A stretch of 64,000 nucleotides of DNA from Paraphaeosphaeria minitans (Eukaryota; Ascomycota; Dothideomycetes; Pleosporales; Didymosphaeriaceae), in assembly GCA_015832175.1 (NCBI GenBank), contig WJXW01000011.1, forward strand, positions 1,364,001 to 1,428,000, given 5' to 3'. The notes below the pieces were generated by a model. That model saw only the letters and a program-made list of their open reading frames with translations, made no database searches and was not told where the DNA came from. Below are positions 11,297 to 22,065 of this stretch, in pieces. A program made the position numbers and the translations under genes. Position 1 is the stretch's first letter; each line of letters opens with the position of its first letter.

Positions 11297-13309
11297 ATGC
11301 GCTTCTCGTCGACTTTGATTACTGCTGCAGCTTTGCTGTCAAGCGCCGAAGCGGCGTACAAGGGCTTCAACTATGGTGCCTTCTTCGGAAACAACCAGGC
11401 CAAGGTCTACAATGACTTCCGGTACGAGTTTGAAGCGGCCAAGGCTCTTCCCGGCACCAATGGCCAGTTCACCAGCGCTCGATTGTACACCATGATCCAG
11501 CACGGCACCACCAAGGATGTTATCACGGCTATCCAGGCTGCCATCGATACCAACACCCAACTCCTACTCGGAATCTGGACGTCGGCCGGTCAGACTATCG
11601 TCGACAACGAGGTTTCAGCGCTCAAGGCCGCCATCACCAAATTTGGTACTAAGTTTACCAACCTCGTCGTGGGCATCTCCGTTGGTAGCGAGGATCTGTA
11701 CCGTATCACGCCTACAGCGATCGCGAACGGCGAGACGAACCCCGGTGTTCAACCTGCACAGTTGGTCAAGTACATCAACCAGGTCCGCACCGCGATTAAG
11801 GGTACCGGTCTGGCTAGCAAGCCTATTGGACACGTTGATACATGGACTGCTTACGTTAATGCCAGTACGTATCAACGGTCTATCCGATGGAATTCCTAGC
11901 CGCTAACATTGAGTAGGTAACAGCGCCGTTGTCAGTGCTCTTGACTTCCTCGGAGTCGATGCCTACCCCTACTGGCAGACTCAGCTCGCCAACAGCATTG
12001 GCAACGCCAACGCAACGTTCTACGACGCCTATAAGCAAACCGTCGCTGCCGGCAAAGGCAAGCCTGTCTGGGTCACCGAGACCGGGTGGCCGGTGTCTGG
12101 CCCTAAGCAGAACCAGGCTGTTGCCAGCAAGGCCAATGCTCGCATCTACTGGGAGGACGTCGCCTGCTCTCTGATCAAGGGCAATGTTAACCTCTTCTAC
12201 TACACCCTCCAGGATATCCAGTACACTACTCCCAGCCCCAGCTTTGGCATCAAACCGGGAGGCGACCTCAAGGCAGTCAACCCCAACTTCGATCTGTCCT
12301 GCCCCAAAGTAAGCTACACGGTTCCTTTCCTTGTGTCGACCCTCCTATCTCCCCTGCTACTGCTTCTTATGTACAATGTGTTCATTGCATCATGGATTCT
12401 TCGTGCGATGCTCGCCGCGGTCTCGTCTGAGCAACCTTCATTGGTGTTATTATCACAAAATCTACAGCCTGTTGCTCCCCATAATTGGATTGCACGGGCT
12501 AATGGTATGTGAAGTTCTCCAATGAAACTTCAACCTCGAGCAGCAGCAGCAGCACGGCAAAGCCGACGAGCGGTAGCACTTTGATCACGAGTCGAAGCAC
12601 TACAGCCACCATGTCGAGCAGCCAAACAAGTGCTAGCGGTTCAATCCCCCCACCCGTAGGCGTTGATGCTTTTTCAGAAATGTACTAACGAAAACTAGTA
12701 ACTCCACGACCGATGAGCAGTGTCTTTGTTTGGCCCACGCCTAGACCCTCGTCAGTCGTCAATAGTCCGGTCATCAACGGTCCTGCATCTACGCCCGGAT
12801 CCACGTTTCCTGGATTCCCTCAGCTCGATAAACCCAGGGGCCTTACGCCTCCATTCGTAGCACCTAATCTAATCGTGCCTATCGATTCATCAGACCCAAA
12901 CAAAGTCATCGGGAACTCTTATACTGCTCAAGTCTCGCCGACGCGCTCGACCCTATTCGTGTTTGGTGTGCCCCCATCATCTCCAAAAACGTGCAATCTC
13001 GTTTTCGCCCTTCCTCCTACTTTCGACCCTACTTACATTGCGCCGATGCAGATCAACTCACCTGGAGGCATCTCGATCTCGCGTCTTGACAAGCTAGCAA
13101 CCGTCAGGACAAGTGCGAGCTCGGCTGCCAGTGGGACGGTCGTGGGTGCTGTGGCTGCACTGCAACCAGGGAACAAGTACACGATTGCAAGTGCGCCATG
13201 CGAGGCGGGACAGCAAGTTAGTTACAAGGCTGAATCACTGAATGGGCTGGACCTCAGCTTCTTTCAGATGACGTCGCCAGCCCTGGGTTTGTTCATGGAG
13301 ACATCTTGA
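11297..13309 (+). CDS. Secreted GH17 beta-1,3-glucanase (EglC-like), probably fused to a But2 C-terminal domain
   Basis: Exon 1 (11297-11864) has a signal peptide (MRFSSTLITAAALLSSAEA) and the GH17 start YKGFNYGAFFG. Exon 2 (11917-12308) carries DFLGVDAYPYW and WVTETGWPVSG, the latter with the catalytic nucleophile Glu. The acid/base Glu is in VGISVGSEDLYR. After a 206-nt intron, exon 3 starts at 12515 (FSNETSTSSSSS), a Ser/Thr-rich linker. A frame at 12699-13309 preceded by a good branch point and acceptor (TGTACTAAC, AAAACTAG) encodes a But2-like domain (KTCNLVFALPP, CEAGQQVSYKAE, FFQMTSPALGLFMETS). The third intron is uncertain. A GTGCTA donor at 12630 keeps the frame and gives 561 residues. 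The stronger GTAGGC donor at 12656 leads straight into a TAA. Reading through stops at 12688 with 377 residues. The GH17 assignment is firm; the fusion is inferred. Confidence 0.8.
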
Positions 13310-13870
13310 AGTTTTCGAGTCTGTGGATGCCGGTTCGCATGGCTTGGATTCTGTTCTCACATCGGTGTTCGTCTTAGGGTGTAATCAGCACCTACTAGGT
13401 ACCTAATATAATGCACATCGAATTCGGCCATGCCCTTGACACATTTGACCCAAACTCAACCACATGAACGAGCCAAATCCGATTCACTGGGTAATTAGTC
13501 ACTTCCAGTGTCCCATTCGTGCTTCAAATCCAGACAGCACACGCTGTGGCGCTACCTACTCGGGTGCGGGTCGGGAAATTCCAACGTTTCAACCGATATG
13601 GCCGACTTGGTACCTACCTACTCCGTGGAATCTCCGCGGTCAAGAAGACAACGAGAGTATTTATACCAGCCACAACCATGGTGAGGACTATTTATCACGG
13701 CCATTATTCAGTGTTCTGTTCCAACTTCATTGGAAATAACTTCTCCTCTCGCAAAAATATCGCTGAGATTGCGCCCGCGTTCACTACCAAAGATCCCCAG
13801 TACACATATCATCATGTACCTAGGTATCCTCTCTGATCATAATCACTAAGACCAGCCCATCCTCAAACCT
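13310..13870. other. Intergenic, no gene seen
   Basis: About 560 bp after the GH17 stop. It contains several TACCTA/TAGGTA words (13395, 13549, 13612, 13818) and short unconvincing frames. I see no gene. Confidence 0.5.
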
Positions 13871-14941
13871 TCACATATAGTCTCTACCACGAGGATTAAA
13901 AACATGTCGGTAACCCATGCCTGAAAGATGAGGGTTTCCATTTTTGACGTTGTTGGTGGTGTTGGCAGTGGATGATCTCGGATCGTTGATTCGCAAGTTC
14001 GCAAAAGCACGGCTTGTGTTTTGGACAGGGTTGTTCATGCCGGGTGAGTAAGTTTGCGAATGACGATGCGCTCCAATTGTAGCTGATGGACCATGATCGT
14101 CTGTTCGGAGGTTCGCTAAACCACGGTTGGCTTCTTGTACAGGATCAGCCATCCCTTGCGGGTAGGGTTGCGAGTTTTGGTGGACACTTCGCGGCGAGTA
14201 CAGATCGGCCAGTTGTAACCGGCCTATGTGATAGTCAATTCTATCGTGATGGACTTGCACACCAGGTGGGTATGTGGAATGTCCAGGTTGAGTGTTCCCG
14301 CCGCGAGCGGACGAGTTCTGATCATCAATTTGCAGGTTATGGAAAGCGGGTCCACTACCCCAGCCCGTAGATTTGCGACGGCCTTGTTACTCTGGTCTTG
14401 ATGCTCGATGATCCCAAGTCCCCAGCACAGCAGGCCGGTCGCCCATTTTCTGGTGGGCTCCTTTGCGGAGACCCATGCTGGGCATTCCGAATCGAACGCC
14501 CTGGTCCACAACTTGCGCATTGCCGTAGTTTGCTTCTACCCGCTCTTGCGTAGCCCGGTGTCGTGCACGCTCCTGTTCCTCTAAGGGAGTGAGATCTTCC
14601 ATCGTAGCGTAGCCGTTTCGTCGGCTATTTAATGCATGATCGACGTCCATGCCAGGTAGCCACTTGCGGGTGTTAGGATATTGGGAATCACTAGATCTAG
14701 ACGTGTGGGAATCACCAGATCTAGACGTGGGGTGGTACAAAGGGCCATTTTGGATATTCAGATGAGCGAAGTTGGTCTCAAACGACATTGGCGGCCGCAA
14801 GGAGGGAATTTGAGCCTCGGATGACCTTACGGACCTGGTATAGGAGTTCCACGGGCATCGAAGACATAGAACTGCCGTTACACAGGCAACATAAGCCCAC
14901 CAAGGTATACCAGATGTGAGACTTGATAAGACTGCGCCCAT
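13871..14941 (-). pseudogene. Orphan membrane-anchored repeat protein interrupted by an in-frame stop
   Basis: From an ATG at 14941 the frame encodes an N-terminal hydrophobic segment (IPWWAYVACVTAVLCLRCPW), then a polar Ser/Arg/Asn-rich protein. It stops at TAA 14389-14387. The same frame continues without another stop to 13871, with a further 170 or so codons. The sequence on both sides shares a degenerate repeat: NFAHLNIQN, AFHNLQIDDQNSS, GLANLRTDDHGPS and AFANLRINDPRSS, each followed after about 20 residues by a YPPG/YSPG/LSG-type turn. Another repeat fragment (NKAVANLRAG) lies in a neighbouring frame just before the stop, which suggests a small indel. A weak intron (GTGCTG donor, acceptor before AACTCG) could bypass the stop but would delete a repeat. 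No family recognised. Pseudogene, misassembly or unusual splicing are all possible. Confidence 0.45.
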
Positions 14942-15073
14942 GGTACTGGCTGAGAACTCGGCGGCCAAAGTACAACGAAGTTGGAGTGGGCGTGACAATG
15001 AAAGCTTAGATTCATATTTAAAAAGGTTATCGTAGAGAAATAGATGATACAATTCATGTGTCCAATTTTTCAC

Positions 15074-16090
15074 AGTGTCCCAACACTGTAGCCACGTACT
15101 GCCTGTGGAGTGAAAAATGGGTCGCGCTCCTGGGTATGACCAGCATCACGATACGTGCGATTCGACGCTCTCAACCTCCAGGATTCGAGGTTCGCTTTGG
15201 ACTCGGAACCGTTTGGGGTGTTCTTTGGCACACATGAGACAATCTCATCCCAATGATCCAGCCCCTCTTGACTGATTAACGGTCGTTTACCAAAACATAC
15301 TTCCTACAACTTTTAGAAACAGAAACGGACAAGTAGCGTTGCTACCACTCTACTTGATCTTCAATTTATGCCTGTTTGTCATCATAGCACATACACAACT
15401 CTTTGTTTCGTCATTGCGTAAACCATCCTCCTCACTAGCGCTCCTCCTAGCGTGACCTATGTGATAAATAAAACCATCTGTAACTCTTTTTACAACGAAT
15501 TTGCTTATTGGCACTTTCTTCGCGAGTATCTACATCGAGAGGACCTCGGCTCATCACAATGACGATATTGAGGGCCAACATGCGACAGTAAAGCAACCAG
15601 ACCCATCACATTTACGATACTAACTTTGAAGTACGTTCGGCCGTATGAGCCTTGAATACGTTATCAAGCAACAACGCAACCAGATGGGGAAATACGCCCA
15701 AGAGCGGCTCAAGGGACACTTTGCAATCTTATCCACGAATTTGCCACGATTCCTAGGATATGGAACTTTCAGTCCTGGTAGGGGGATATCTCGCAGTGAG
15801 CATTGCAACAGTGAATATCTGAGGAGTGGGTATCTTCGCGTCGGATATCCTCTCGGTGGAGTTTCAACCGCAAACATTAGCAAGGGCAAACACGCTGCTA
15901 GTAGATAACAGAAGATCAGACCAGCCGAGAGTATTGTATGTGATCGTCTGAGCGCTCTCCGCAGCTTCGAAGTTCGGAGGCCTCAGCGGCCTCTGTAGGC
16001 CGTTTCGCTAATGACTTTTTATTCCATTCGCAAGACATATACTAAAACTTATTGCTTATTTCCAGACGTGGTAAAAGTTTCTAGACACAC
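15074..16090. other. Intergenic, no gene seen
   Basis: About 1 kb upstream of the orphan and downstream of the cyanophycinase-like gene. Overlapping short frames on both strands at 15620-15908 have no domain features. A hairpin-forming segment, CTCCG...CGGAG, with AGGCCTCAGCGGCCT lies near 15957-16000. It could be a transcription-end structure but I cannot assign it. Confidence 0.4.
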
Positions 16091-16984
16091 TCACAGTTCA
16101 TCTCCACCTGGAGTTTCTGTCTCAACGACCTTCCTTGCCCCCAAATCGTACGTGTCGCCCGCCTTCAAGAAGTAAAACTTCTTCTCTGGCAAGTCGTACT
16201 TTCCACCACTTCCATCCCTTGACCAAAATCCTCCATCGTAGATCAAAGCATACGTACTCCCAATGATCTCCGCGTCATTCCCTTGTACGACCACAGCGGT
16301 GTCCTCGTCAATCGCAATGCCTAAGAGCTCGGGCTGCACCTCGAGAATCTGAAACATATCAAAGTGTCTGTTCCTAACTAACACATGCTGATCGATTGCA
16401 GTGTTCTTCAGGTATCCGAAGCCAACGGTGTGGTCGCCGACAAGGATGTCGTTACCAGATGTGTCACCGCGGGCAAGGAACGATCCGATGATAGAAGCAC
16501 CCGCGGAGGATCCACTGATTACACCTCCACGCTCAAGAACTTCGTTGAAAGCTGTTTCCGTTTTTGTGCCAGCGTACGCATCAACGAGCCTCCATTGTCG
16601 ACCTCCGCCGAAGAATATAGCATCAGCGCTCTTGAGCGGTGCGACGAAGTCGTCTGTGTCTGCCTTTGTGGGGTCGTAGGTGTGAAATACATTCACGTTC
16701 GTGGCACCGAGTTCTCGGAAGGTAACTGCGGTCGTGAAGTTCTGGTCGTAGGAAGGGTCTCCGCCTGCGGTGGGGACCACGACAATGGAAGCATTGTAGC
16801 CGCCGGCAAGGGATATGATACGCTGGTAGATAGACTCGCTTTTGAGATTACCGCCTACAATGACAAGATGGCCCTTTTCCGGGCCAACGGTTGAGTTTGT
16901 GTCGTATACTGTGAGTTTCGCGGATGGCAAAGCCAGGGATGTAGTAACCGCCAGAGCGGCGGAGAAGAGGCTGGTGGGACGCAT
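16091..16984 (-). CDS. Secreted cyanophycinase-like peptidase (family S51 fold)
   Basis: A single exon of 297 residues from the ATG at 16984. It has a signal peptide (MRPTSLFSAALAVTTSLALP), then GHLVIVGGNLKSE, VVVPTAGGDP, IFFGGGRQWRLVDAYAGT, VISGSSAGASIIGSFLARGD, IDQHVLVRNRHFDM and LGIAIDEDTAVVV. The GSSAGAS motif places the nucleophile Ser at residue 160, and the DQH...RNR block is diagnostic of cyanophycinases. In bacteria these hydrolyse the Asp-Arg polymer cyanophycin to beta-Asp-Arg dipeptides. Fungi do not make cyanophycin, so the true substrate of the secreted fungal version is unknown: perhaps environmental cyanophycin or another aspartyl peptide. All catalytic landmarks look intact. 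Confidence 0.92.
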   Translation of the reverse strand: MRPTSLFSAALAVTTSLALPSAKLTVYDTNSTVGPEKGHLVIVGGNLKSESIYQRIISLAGGYNASIVVVPTAGGDPSYDQNFTTAVTFRELGATNVNVFHTYDPTKADTDDFVAPLKSADAIFFGGGRQWRLVDAYAGTKTETAFNEVLERGGVISGSSAGASIIGSFLARGDTSGNDILVGDHTVGFGYLKNTAIDQHVLVRNRHFDMFQILEVQPELLGIAIDEDTAVVVQGNDAEIIGSTYALIYDGGFWSRDGSGGKYDLPEKKFYFLKAGDTYDLGARKVVETETPGGDEL

Positions 16985-17630
16985 TGTGGAAGCTCGTCGA
17001 AGGATGTTCTTCTTCCCATGGTGGAATGCGAAAATCTCGGTATTTATATGCGGTATTTATAGTTTCTCTCTGCCCATGCAGGTGTAAACTAGTATATCGC
17101 GACATCGTGGAGATGTGGTGTAATTTGTACGATCATTGCTATGTTAGGAAGGTCGTTGAACCATTCATGCAGCTTGTAGGAAACACTGTGAAAGACGGTA
17201 TACTTGGCGTCTACAAACAATCCCAGATAACCAAATAGTCATTTCAAAGCCGTTTGGGTTGATTGTTTGTCCGCGGAGGGAAGAATGTCCTTCCTCTACT
17301 GTCCCGAGGTCTTTCATCTAGCTAATCGTCCTTAGTAACTTGTGAAATCTCTAACGTCTGGAGAGAATCTCACTGACTTTCTGCAAGTACTTCCTTTACC
17401 GTTTACTGAAAGCTTGGGGGAGGGAGCGACTGTACCATACGGTCATTGCATCGCTCGAGACAGTTGTGGAGAGCCGGGCGACCAACTAGACCTTGAGCGA
17501 GAAAGAGTCACGTGCTAGCGCGACATCGCCAGCTAGTCTCAATAGGATGTAGTCGCTTTTCGTTCCGAATTTCGAACTCTTTCCGAACTTCCCCAGCCAT
17601 TGAGGCTCACCTTCTGCTTTTGTTCGTCTC

Positions 17631-18662
17631 ATGTCTCGATTCTCTCGCATAAAGGGTCCTCGTCCCTTGTACATATGTGCTGCAGCCGGCGCAAGCGTAG
17701 CAACGTACCGATTACTGAAGCCCGAGCCCTTCAACGCGTCATTACATCCGCACGACTTCGCGCCCTACATCCTCGTCGATAAACAATGCGTTTCTTCCAC
17801 GAACGCGATATTCACTCTACACGATGGCTTCGGCGTGCCGGAGCCAAACAGTATCAAGGAAGCTCGGAGACGGGGCGTATGGAGCGTACAGACCAAGCAG
17901 CCGCAACTTCAGATCGCGAGGGCATATACGCCGCTTCCCAGCAAACCAGATGAGGCAGACGATGAAGATGGGCACAGCTTGCGATTCTTGGTAAGACAAG
18001 AGACGGGCGGGGAAATGTCTACATACTTGCATCGGCTTCCGGCTGGGTCGACAATAGAGCTGCGAGGGCCTACTGTGGAGTACGAGTTGCCTCAAGACGT
18101 CAAGGAGGTCATATTCTTGGCCGGCGGTACAGGTATAGCGCCCGCGATGCAGGTCGCAGATGCATTGAGCAGGTCGCCAGGGAGCACGATGCACCTCTTG
18201 TGGGCGAACAGACGAAGAGAAGAGTGTGAGGGCGGTTTCGGAGACGAAACTTTGCCAGATCTAAGCGGGCACCAACCATCGTGGTGGAAGGGTCTTCTGC
18301 TGGGACAAAGTTCCAACCAGGCTCTACCTGTAGGCACACAGAAGGCTGGCAGTAAGGGCTTGATCGTTCGGGAACTAGAAACACTCAAAGAACGAAGTCA
18401 ATCCGGAACCGGAGCACTCAACGTACAGTACTACGTCGACGAAGAGCGATCATTTATCAGGCCTGGCGACGTGGCTAAGCGACTGCATACTCAACCGTCT
18501 GAAAGACAAGGTTCGCGCCTTATTTTGATCTCCGGACCAGATGGCTTCGTTCAGTATTGGGCAGGCAAGAAGCTGTGGGTTGAAGGACGAGAAGTACAAG
18601 GTCCGCTCGGAGGAGTGTTGGCGAAGATGGACTTGAAGAATTGGCATGTGGTCAAGCTCTGA
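17631..18662 (+). CDS. Mitochondrial FAD/NAD(P)H oxidoreductase, Cyc2-like
   Basis: A single exon of 343 residues. The N-terminus has a basic stretch plus a hydrophobic segment (GPRPLYICAAAGASVATYRL), fitting a mitochondrial inner-membrane anchor. It is followed by a ferredoxin-reductase-type fold: the FAD-binding RAYTPLPSKP motif (the RxYTP signature), an FLVRQETGGEMSTYLHRLPAG segment in the usual place of the flavin-binding GxxS/T region, and the nucleotide-binding IFLAGGTGIAPAMQVA. The C-terminus has LISGPDGFVQYWAGKKLW. The family includes yeast Cyc2, which faces the intermembrane space and helps haem attachment to cytochrome c. A general cytochrome b5 reductase-like role is the alternative. 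A non-conserved insertion lies around residues 200-240. Confidence 0.85.
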   Translation: MSRFSRIKGPRPLYICAAAGASVATYRLLKPEPFNASLHPHDFAPYILVDKQCVSSTNAIFTLHDGFGVPEPNSIKEARRRGVWSVQTKQPQLQIARAYTPLPSKPDEADDEDGHSLRFLVRQETGGEMSTYLHRLPAGSTIELRGPTVEYELPQDVKEVIFLAGGTGIAPAMQVADALSRSPGSTMHLLWANRRREECEGGFGDETLPDLSGHQPSWWKGLLLGQSSNQALPVGTQKAGSKGLIVRELETLKERSQSGTGALNVQYYVDEERSFIRPGDVAKRLHTQPSERQGSRLILISGPDGFVQYWAGKKLWVEGREVQGPLGGVLAKMDLKNWHVVKL

Positions 18663-19154
18663 GAAGTGTACGTTGACTGGATGATACCCCTGCATTATAT
18701 TGTGTCGATACTGTACAACGTGACGAATCCAACGAACGCAACGGTAGCCTTCGAGCATCCAGCAACACATTTACTTCGATTGCGGTGCTGTTTCTTGACC
18801 AATGTCACATACTAGAGTCTGCTGCAAGGCATTGTTTGAAGACGTTTCGAACATGAAGACAATACCGTTCACAGTGGATGACATAAAATGTAGGAACGTA
18901 CACCTGATCCTGTGTTGACCCACTCTATTATGCATTTGTAAACTCACTATATGATAAGTTGTGCATGTTTACAGGAGGGGATTCTCATTTCCACTGTCGG
19001 CCACTGTGGTTGAAGACACTAATAGACAACCCTACCTCACGATCCAACAAGCTACAGACTGGCATCTAATTTTTATTGGAAGAATGCATCTTTTGCATCC
19101 CCCACGTTTATCTCGCGCGTACGCGTGTTCTTTTTGAAGAGATTTTCCAAACGG
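18663..19154. other. Intergenic, no gene seen
   Basis: AT-richer spacer between the Cyc2-like gene and the MITE. Only short frames without features. Confidence 0.5.
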
Positions 19155-19162
19155 CTGATGTT
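19155..19162. repeat. Left 8-bp target-site duplication (CTGATGTT)
   Basis: CTGATGTT immediately precedes the left inverted repeat and is repeated identically at 19477-19484 immediately after the right one. Confidence 0.85.
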
Positions 19163-19476
19163 CAGCGCGGCCAACGTAGCGTGCGGTACGGCGTACTGTA
19201 CGCTCCGTAGGTGTGAATTAACGCGTACGTACGTACTAGTACCTATATTATGGCGACCCGTACTGGCCTCCGTACGTACTTATTGTTTTCTGGAGTACGT
19301 ACGGAGGTACGTTAGTACGTTAGCTACTTTCTAGGTAGTAGGTTCTAGATATCTAGGAGAGAATCTAGACTACTTTAGGCATTTCTCGTCGTTGCGTACG
19401 TACGTACTTTACTATGGGGCCTGTACGTACGTACATGACCAAGTACGTTACGGAGTACGCTACGTTGGCCGCGCTG
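19163..19476. mobile_element. Non-autonomous hAT-type MITE, 314 bp
   Basis: The ends are a perfect 20-bp inverted repeat: CAGCGCGGCCAACGTAGCGT at 19163-19182 and its reverse complement at 19457-19476. Both are flanked by the same 8-bp direct repeat CTGATGTT. An 8-bp target duplication and termini starting with CAG are hallmarks of the hAT superfamily. The interior has no transposase frame and is filled with TACGTACG palindromic words (for example near 19223, 19273, 19396 and 19422) plus CTAGATATCTAG-like words, so it is a deletion derivative or MITE. It sits 165 bp upstream of an MFS transporter start, inside its promoter region. Identical direct repeats and arms point to fairly recent insertion. 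Confidence 0.85.
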
Positions 19477-19484
19477 CTGATGTT
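19477..19484. repeat. Right 8-bp target-site duplication (CTGATGTT)
   Basis: An exact copy of the left duplication directly after the right inverted repeat. Confidence 0.85.
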
Positions 19485-19640
19485 CACGGTAGGTACCGTA
19501 GCGGCTCGCATTCCGCGCTGACGAATTTCAGCTAACCCCATTTACCCTTTTTAACACGAGTCATTCGGACCACCCCAACGCTCATATAATTTTTGTGGCG
19601 CGCCGTTTTGAGGCTCTGTAGGTCCGCCTGCTAACTCAAG

Positions 19641-21457
19641 ATGATTGTCGAGGAGCCAAAACCCGGCGATGCCAGTCCACAGCCAGCCAGGGACCCGAAT
19701 GCGCGCCCAGAATGCTTCCGCTCGACGGTGCAGGAGGTCCTGTTCGTGATGTCGGTCACGATGGCGGTTGCCATGTCGTCTTTCTTGTCGGGGAGTGTGA
19801 CTGTTTGTTCGACTTTTGCGGGAAGGGATTTGGATATGTCGAATGCTGAGATTACGTGGATGAATGCAGCGACTTCGTAAGTAATTACACCTCCGCTTGC
19901 GCTACTTTGGTTGACCAAGCATAGTCTATCCTCTGGATCCTTGCTGCTCTTCTTTGGCAGTATCGCCGACCTCTTTGGACGGAAAACAATGTTCATCTGC
20001 TCAATGTTCCTCTTCGCCGTAATCTGCCTCGGCGCAGGCTTCTCGAAGAATGGAGTCACACTGGACGTCCTGTGTGGTATCCTGGGCATCTTCAGCGCAT
20101 CCGCTGTACCCTCTGCTCAAGGCATGCTGGGTACGATCTACGACAAACCTTCACTGCGCAAGAACAAGGCGTTTGGCTGCTTCAGCGCGGGAAACCCACT
20201 GGGCTTCGTGTTTGGCATCATCTTTTCTGGCCTCGCCACCCAGATTTTCAGCTGGAGAGCTGCATTCTGGCTGCTGGCGATTGTGTACTTGGCAATCAGC
20301 ATCCTTGCGGCGATATTTGTACCTTCGGATCATGCGACGAAAGTTTCATTGAATCGGGAGACGCTGAAGCGGTTGGATCTACCTGGCACTTTTATGACGA
20401 TTCTTGGGATCGGCCTGTTCTGTGCAGCATTGACGTAAGTTCACAACCTCTACGTCTTTGAGAAGATGCTGACATGTACAGCCTTGGTGGCGATGCACCG
20501 GATGGGTGGAAGACGCCCTACGTTCTTGTTTTGCTCATCCTCGGTGCGCTCCTGATCGGTGCGTTCATCTTCTGGGAGATGAGATATCCCTATGCGATGA
20601 TTGATATGCGGATCTGGAAGGACAGGGACTTTTCACTTGTAATATTTCTGGACCACCAATTTGAGAACATGGCTGACCTTTGTGTAGTTGCTCGCCATCA
20701 TATCCTTGGGCTTCATTGGCTTCCCCGTAGTCACTTTCTGGCTTTCTCTCTGGTTCCAGAGATTCGCGGGGTACAACGCTCTCATGACCGGCGTGCATAT
20801 GCTGCCCATGTTTGTTTGCGGTGTCCTGGTCAACGTCATAGCAGCGCTCATCCAGCACAAAGTGTCTAACAAGCTTCTCATGGGAATCGGCGCGCTCGCC
20901 TACGTCATCTCTTTCACGCTCATAGCTGTACAACGGTCGGGCGACTCGTACTGGGCGTTCTCGTTTCCAGGCTTATGCCTCATCGTCGTCGGCGCCGACT
21001 TTCAGTTCGTGGTCACCAACGTGGGTAACTTCCGGAACTTTCTTGCGACTCCAGCTTACAGAACTAGATGTATGTCATGTCGTCGATGCCTCCGGACAAG
21101 CAATCAATTGCAGGATCGATCCTGCAGACGCTCACTCGTCTGTCCCAAGCCGTTGGCTTTGGAATCGCAACTGCCACCTTCGACGCAGTGCAGCAGAATC
21201 CGTCTACTTCAGGCTACTACGCGAACGATCCTATTGAACCGTATGTTTCGACGTTCTGGTTTGCGACGGGCATGGCTGCTTTGGGAGTTGTCCTGATCCC
21301 TTTCTTGAAGATTGGGACTCAAGGGCATCAAGAAGATAAAGGACGCCTGGTGGAGAGGAACAGTGAGGATGTTTCTGAGCCAGCTCCGTGGGATGAGAAG
21401 TTGAGTGGACGAGTCTCGGCACGGGCCGGCAACGAGGTACCTGTTGAAGTGCCCTGA
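19641..21457 (+). CDS. MFS drug:H+ antiporter-like transporter (14-TM type)
   Basis: Five exons (19641-19876, 19925-20434, 20482-20638, 20688-21020, 21068-21457) give 541 residues in frame. Introns are 48, 47, 49 and 47 nt. Exon 1 has the first membrane helix (VLFVMSVTMAVAMSSFLSG). Exon 2 has the MFS motif-A loop GSIADLFGRKTMF and the SAVPSAQGMLGTIYDKPSLR region typical of fungal DHA2-type proteins. Exons 3-5 continue helices (VLLILGALLIGAFIFWEM, IISLGFIGFPVVTFWLSL) and end with MYVMSSMPPDKQSIAGSI, conserved in this group. The C-terminus is a polar cytosolic tail. The substrate is unknown; relatives export azoles or toxins. The MITE lies directly upstream and may affect expression. Confidence 0.9.
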
Positions 21458-22065
21458 TAGAGATTGTGAACAGACACGAGTTTAAAGGACATGACTTCAC
21501 CGCATCGCCAAAAGTCCTGGTGTCCCACATGGCGCGAAGACGAGGAATGCAGCATCCGGTTTTTGGAGCCATGCCTACCTACATAGAATGACCTTGCATC
21601 TTGACTCGATCGTGAAGTTGCCGAACTGTCCTCAATTAGCAAAATACCTCTGCCGTGAATGTCATTAGCCTGCGATTCTCGACCACGCTCCTTCACCGCC
21701 AATTCCTCGCACGCATCCGAGGTCAAAGAAAGCAACCCGGCGTCTTTGCCCATCCCGCCCGCCGAGCCCTCGGCAACGAACCAGGGGCTAGCCTTCCAGC
21801 GATCTAGCCCAGAACTAGGAAGGCGCACAGCGGCCTTGGCCCAATCAGGCCCCTCACCGCCCAGCGGCCTATTCACAGAACGCACGAGACCCAGTCCCGA
21901 ACGCTCACCCCGCAAAATTTTGAAATTAGCGAACACCTTGTTAAAAGTGCGAGTGCAACTTCATCATGTCCCATTCCCCCAGGTTCCCCCTCCCTCACCC
22001 CCTTGCCCTGGATACCGGAAATCCCCACCCACCAGTGTTTAGGACCTGACTGTGCGTGAAGAGCC
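21458..22065. other. Intergenic between two MFS genes
   Basis: About 600 bp. Long frames exist on both strands (minus 21936-21328, plus 21659-22042) but overlap each other and show no domain, so I leave it unassigned. It should contain the sugar-transporter promoter. Confidence 0.45.

Noticed and set aside
21328..21936. A 202-codon minus-strand frame between the MFS genes
   Set aside because: It overlaps the last exon of the first transporter, has no recognisable domain, and competes with another frame on the plus strand.
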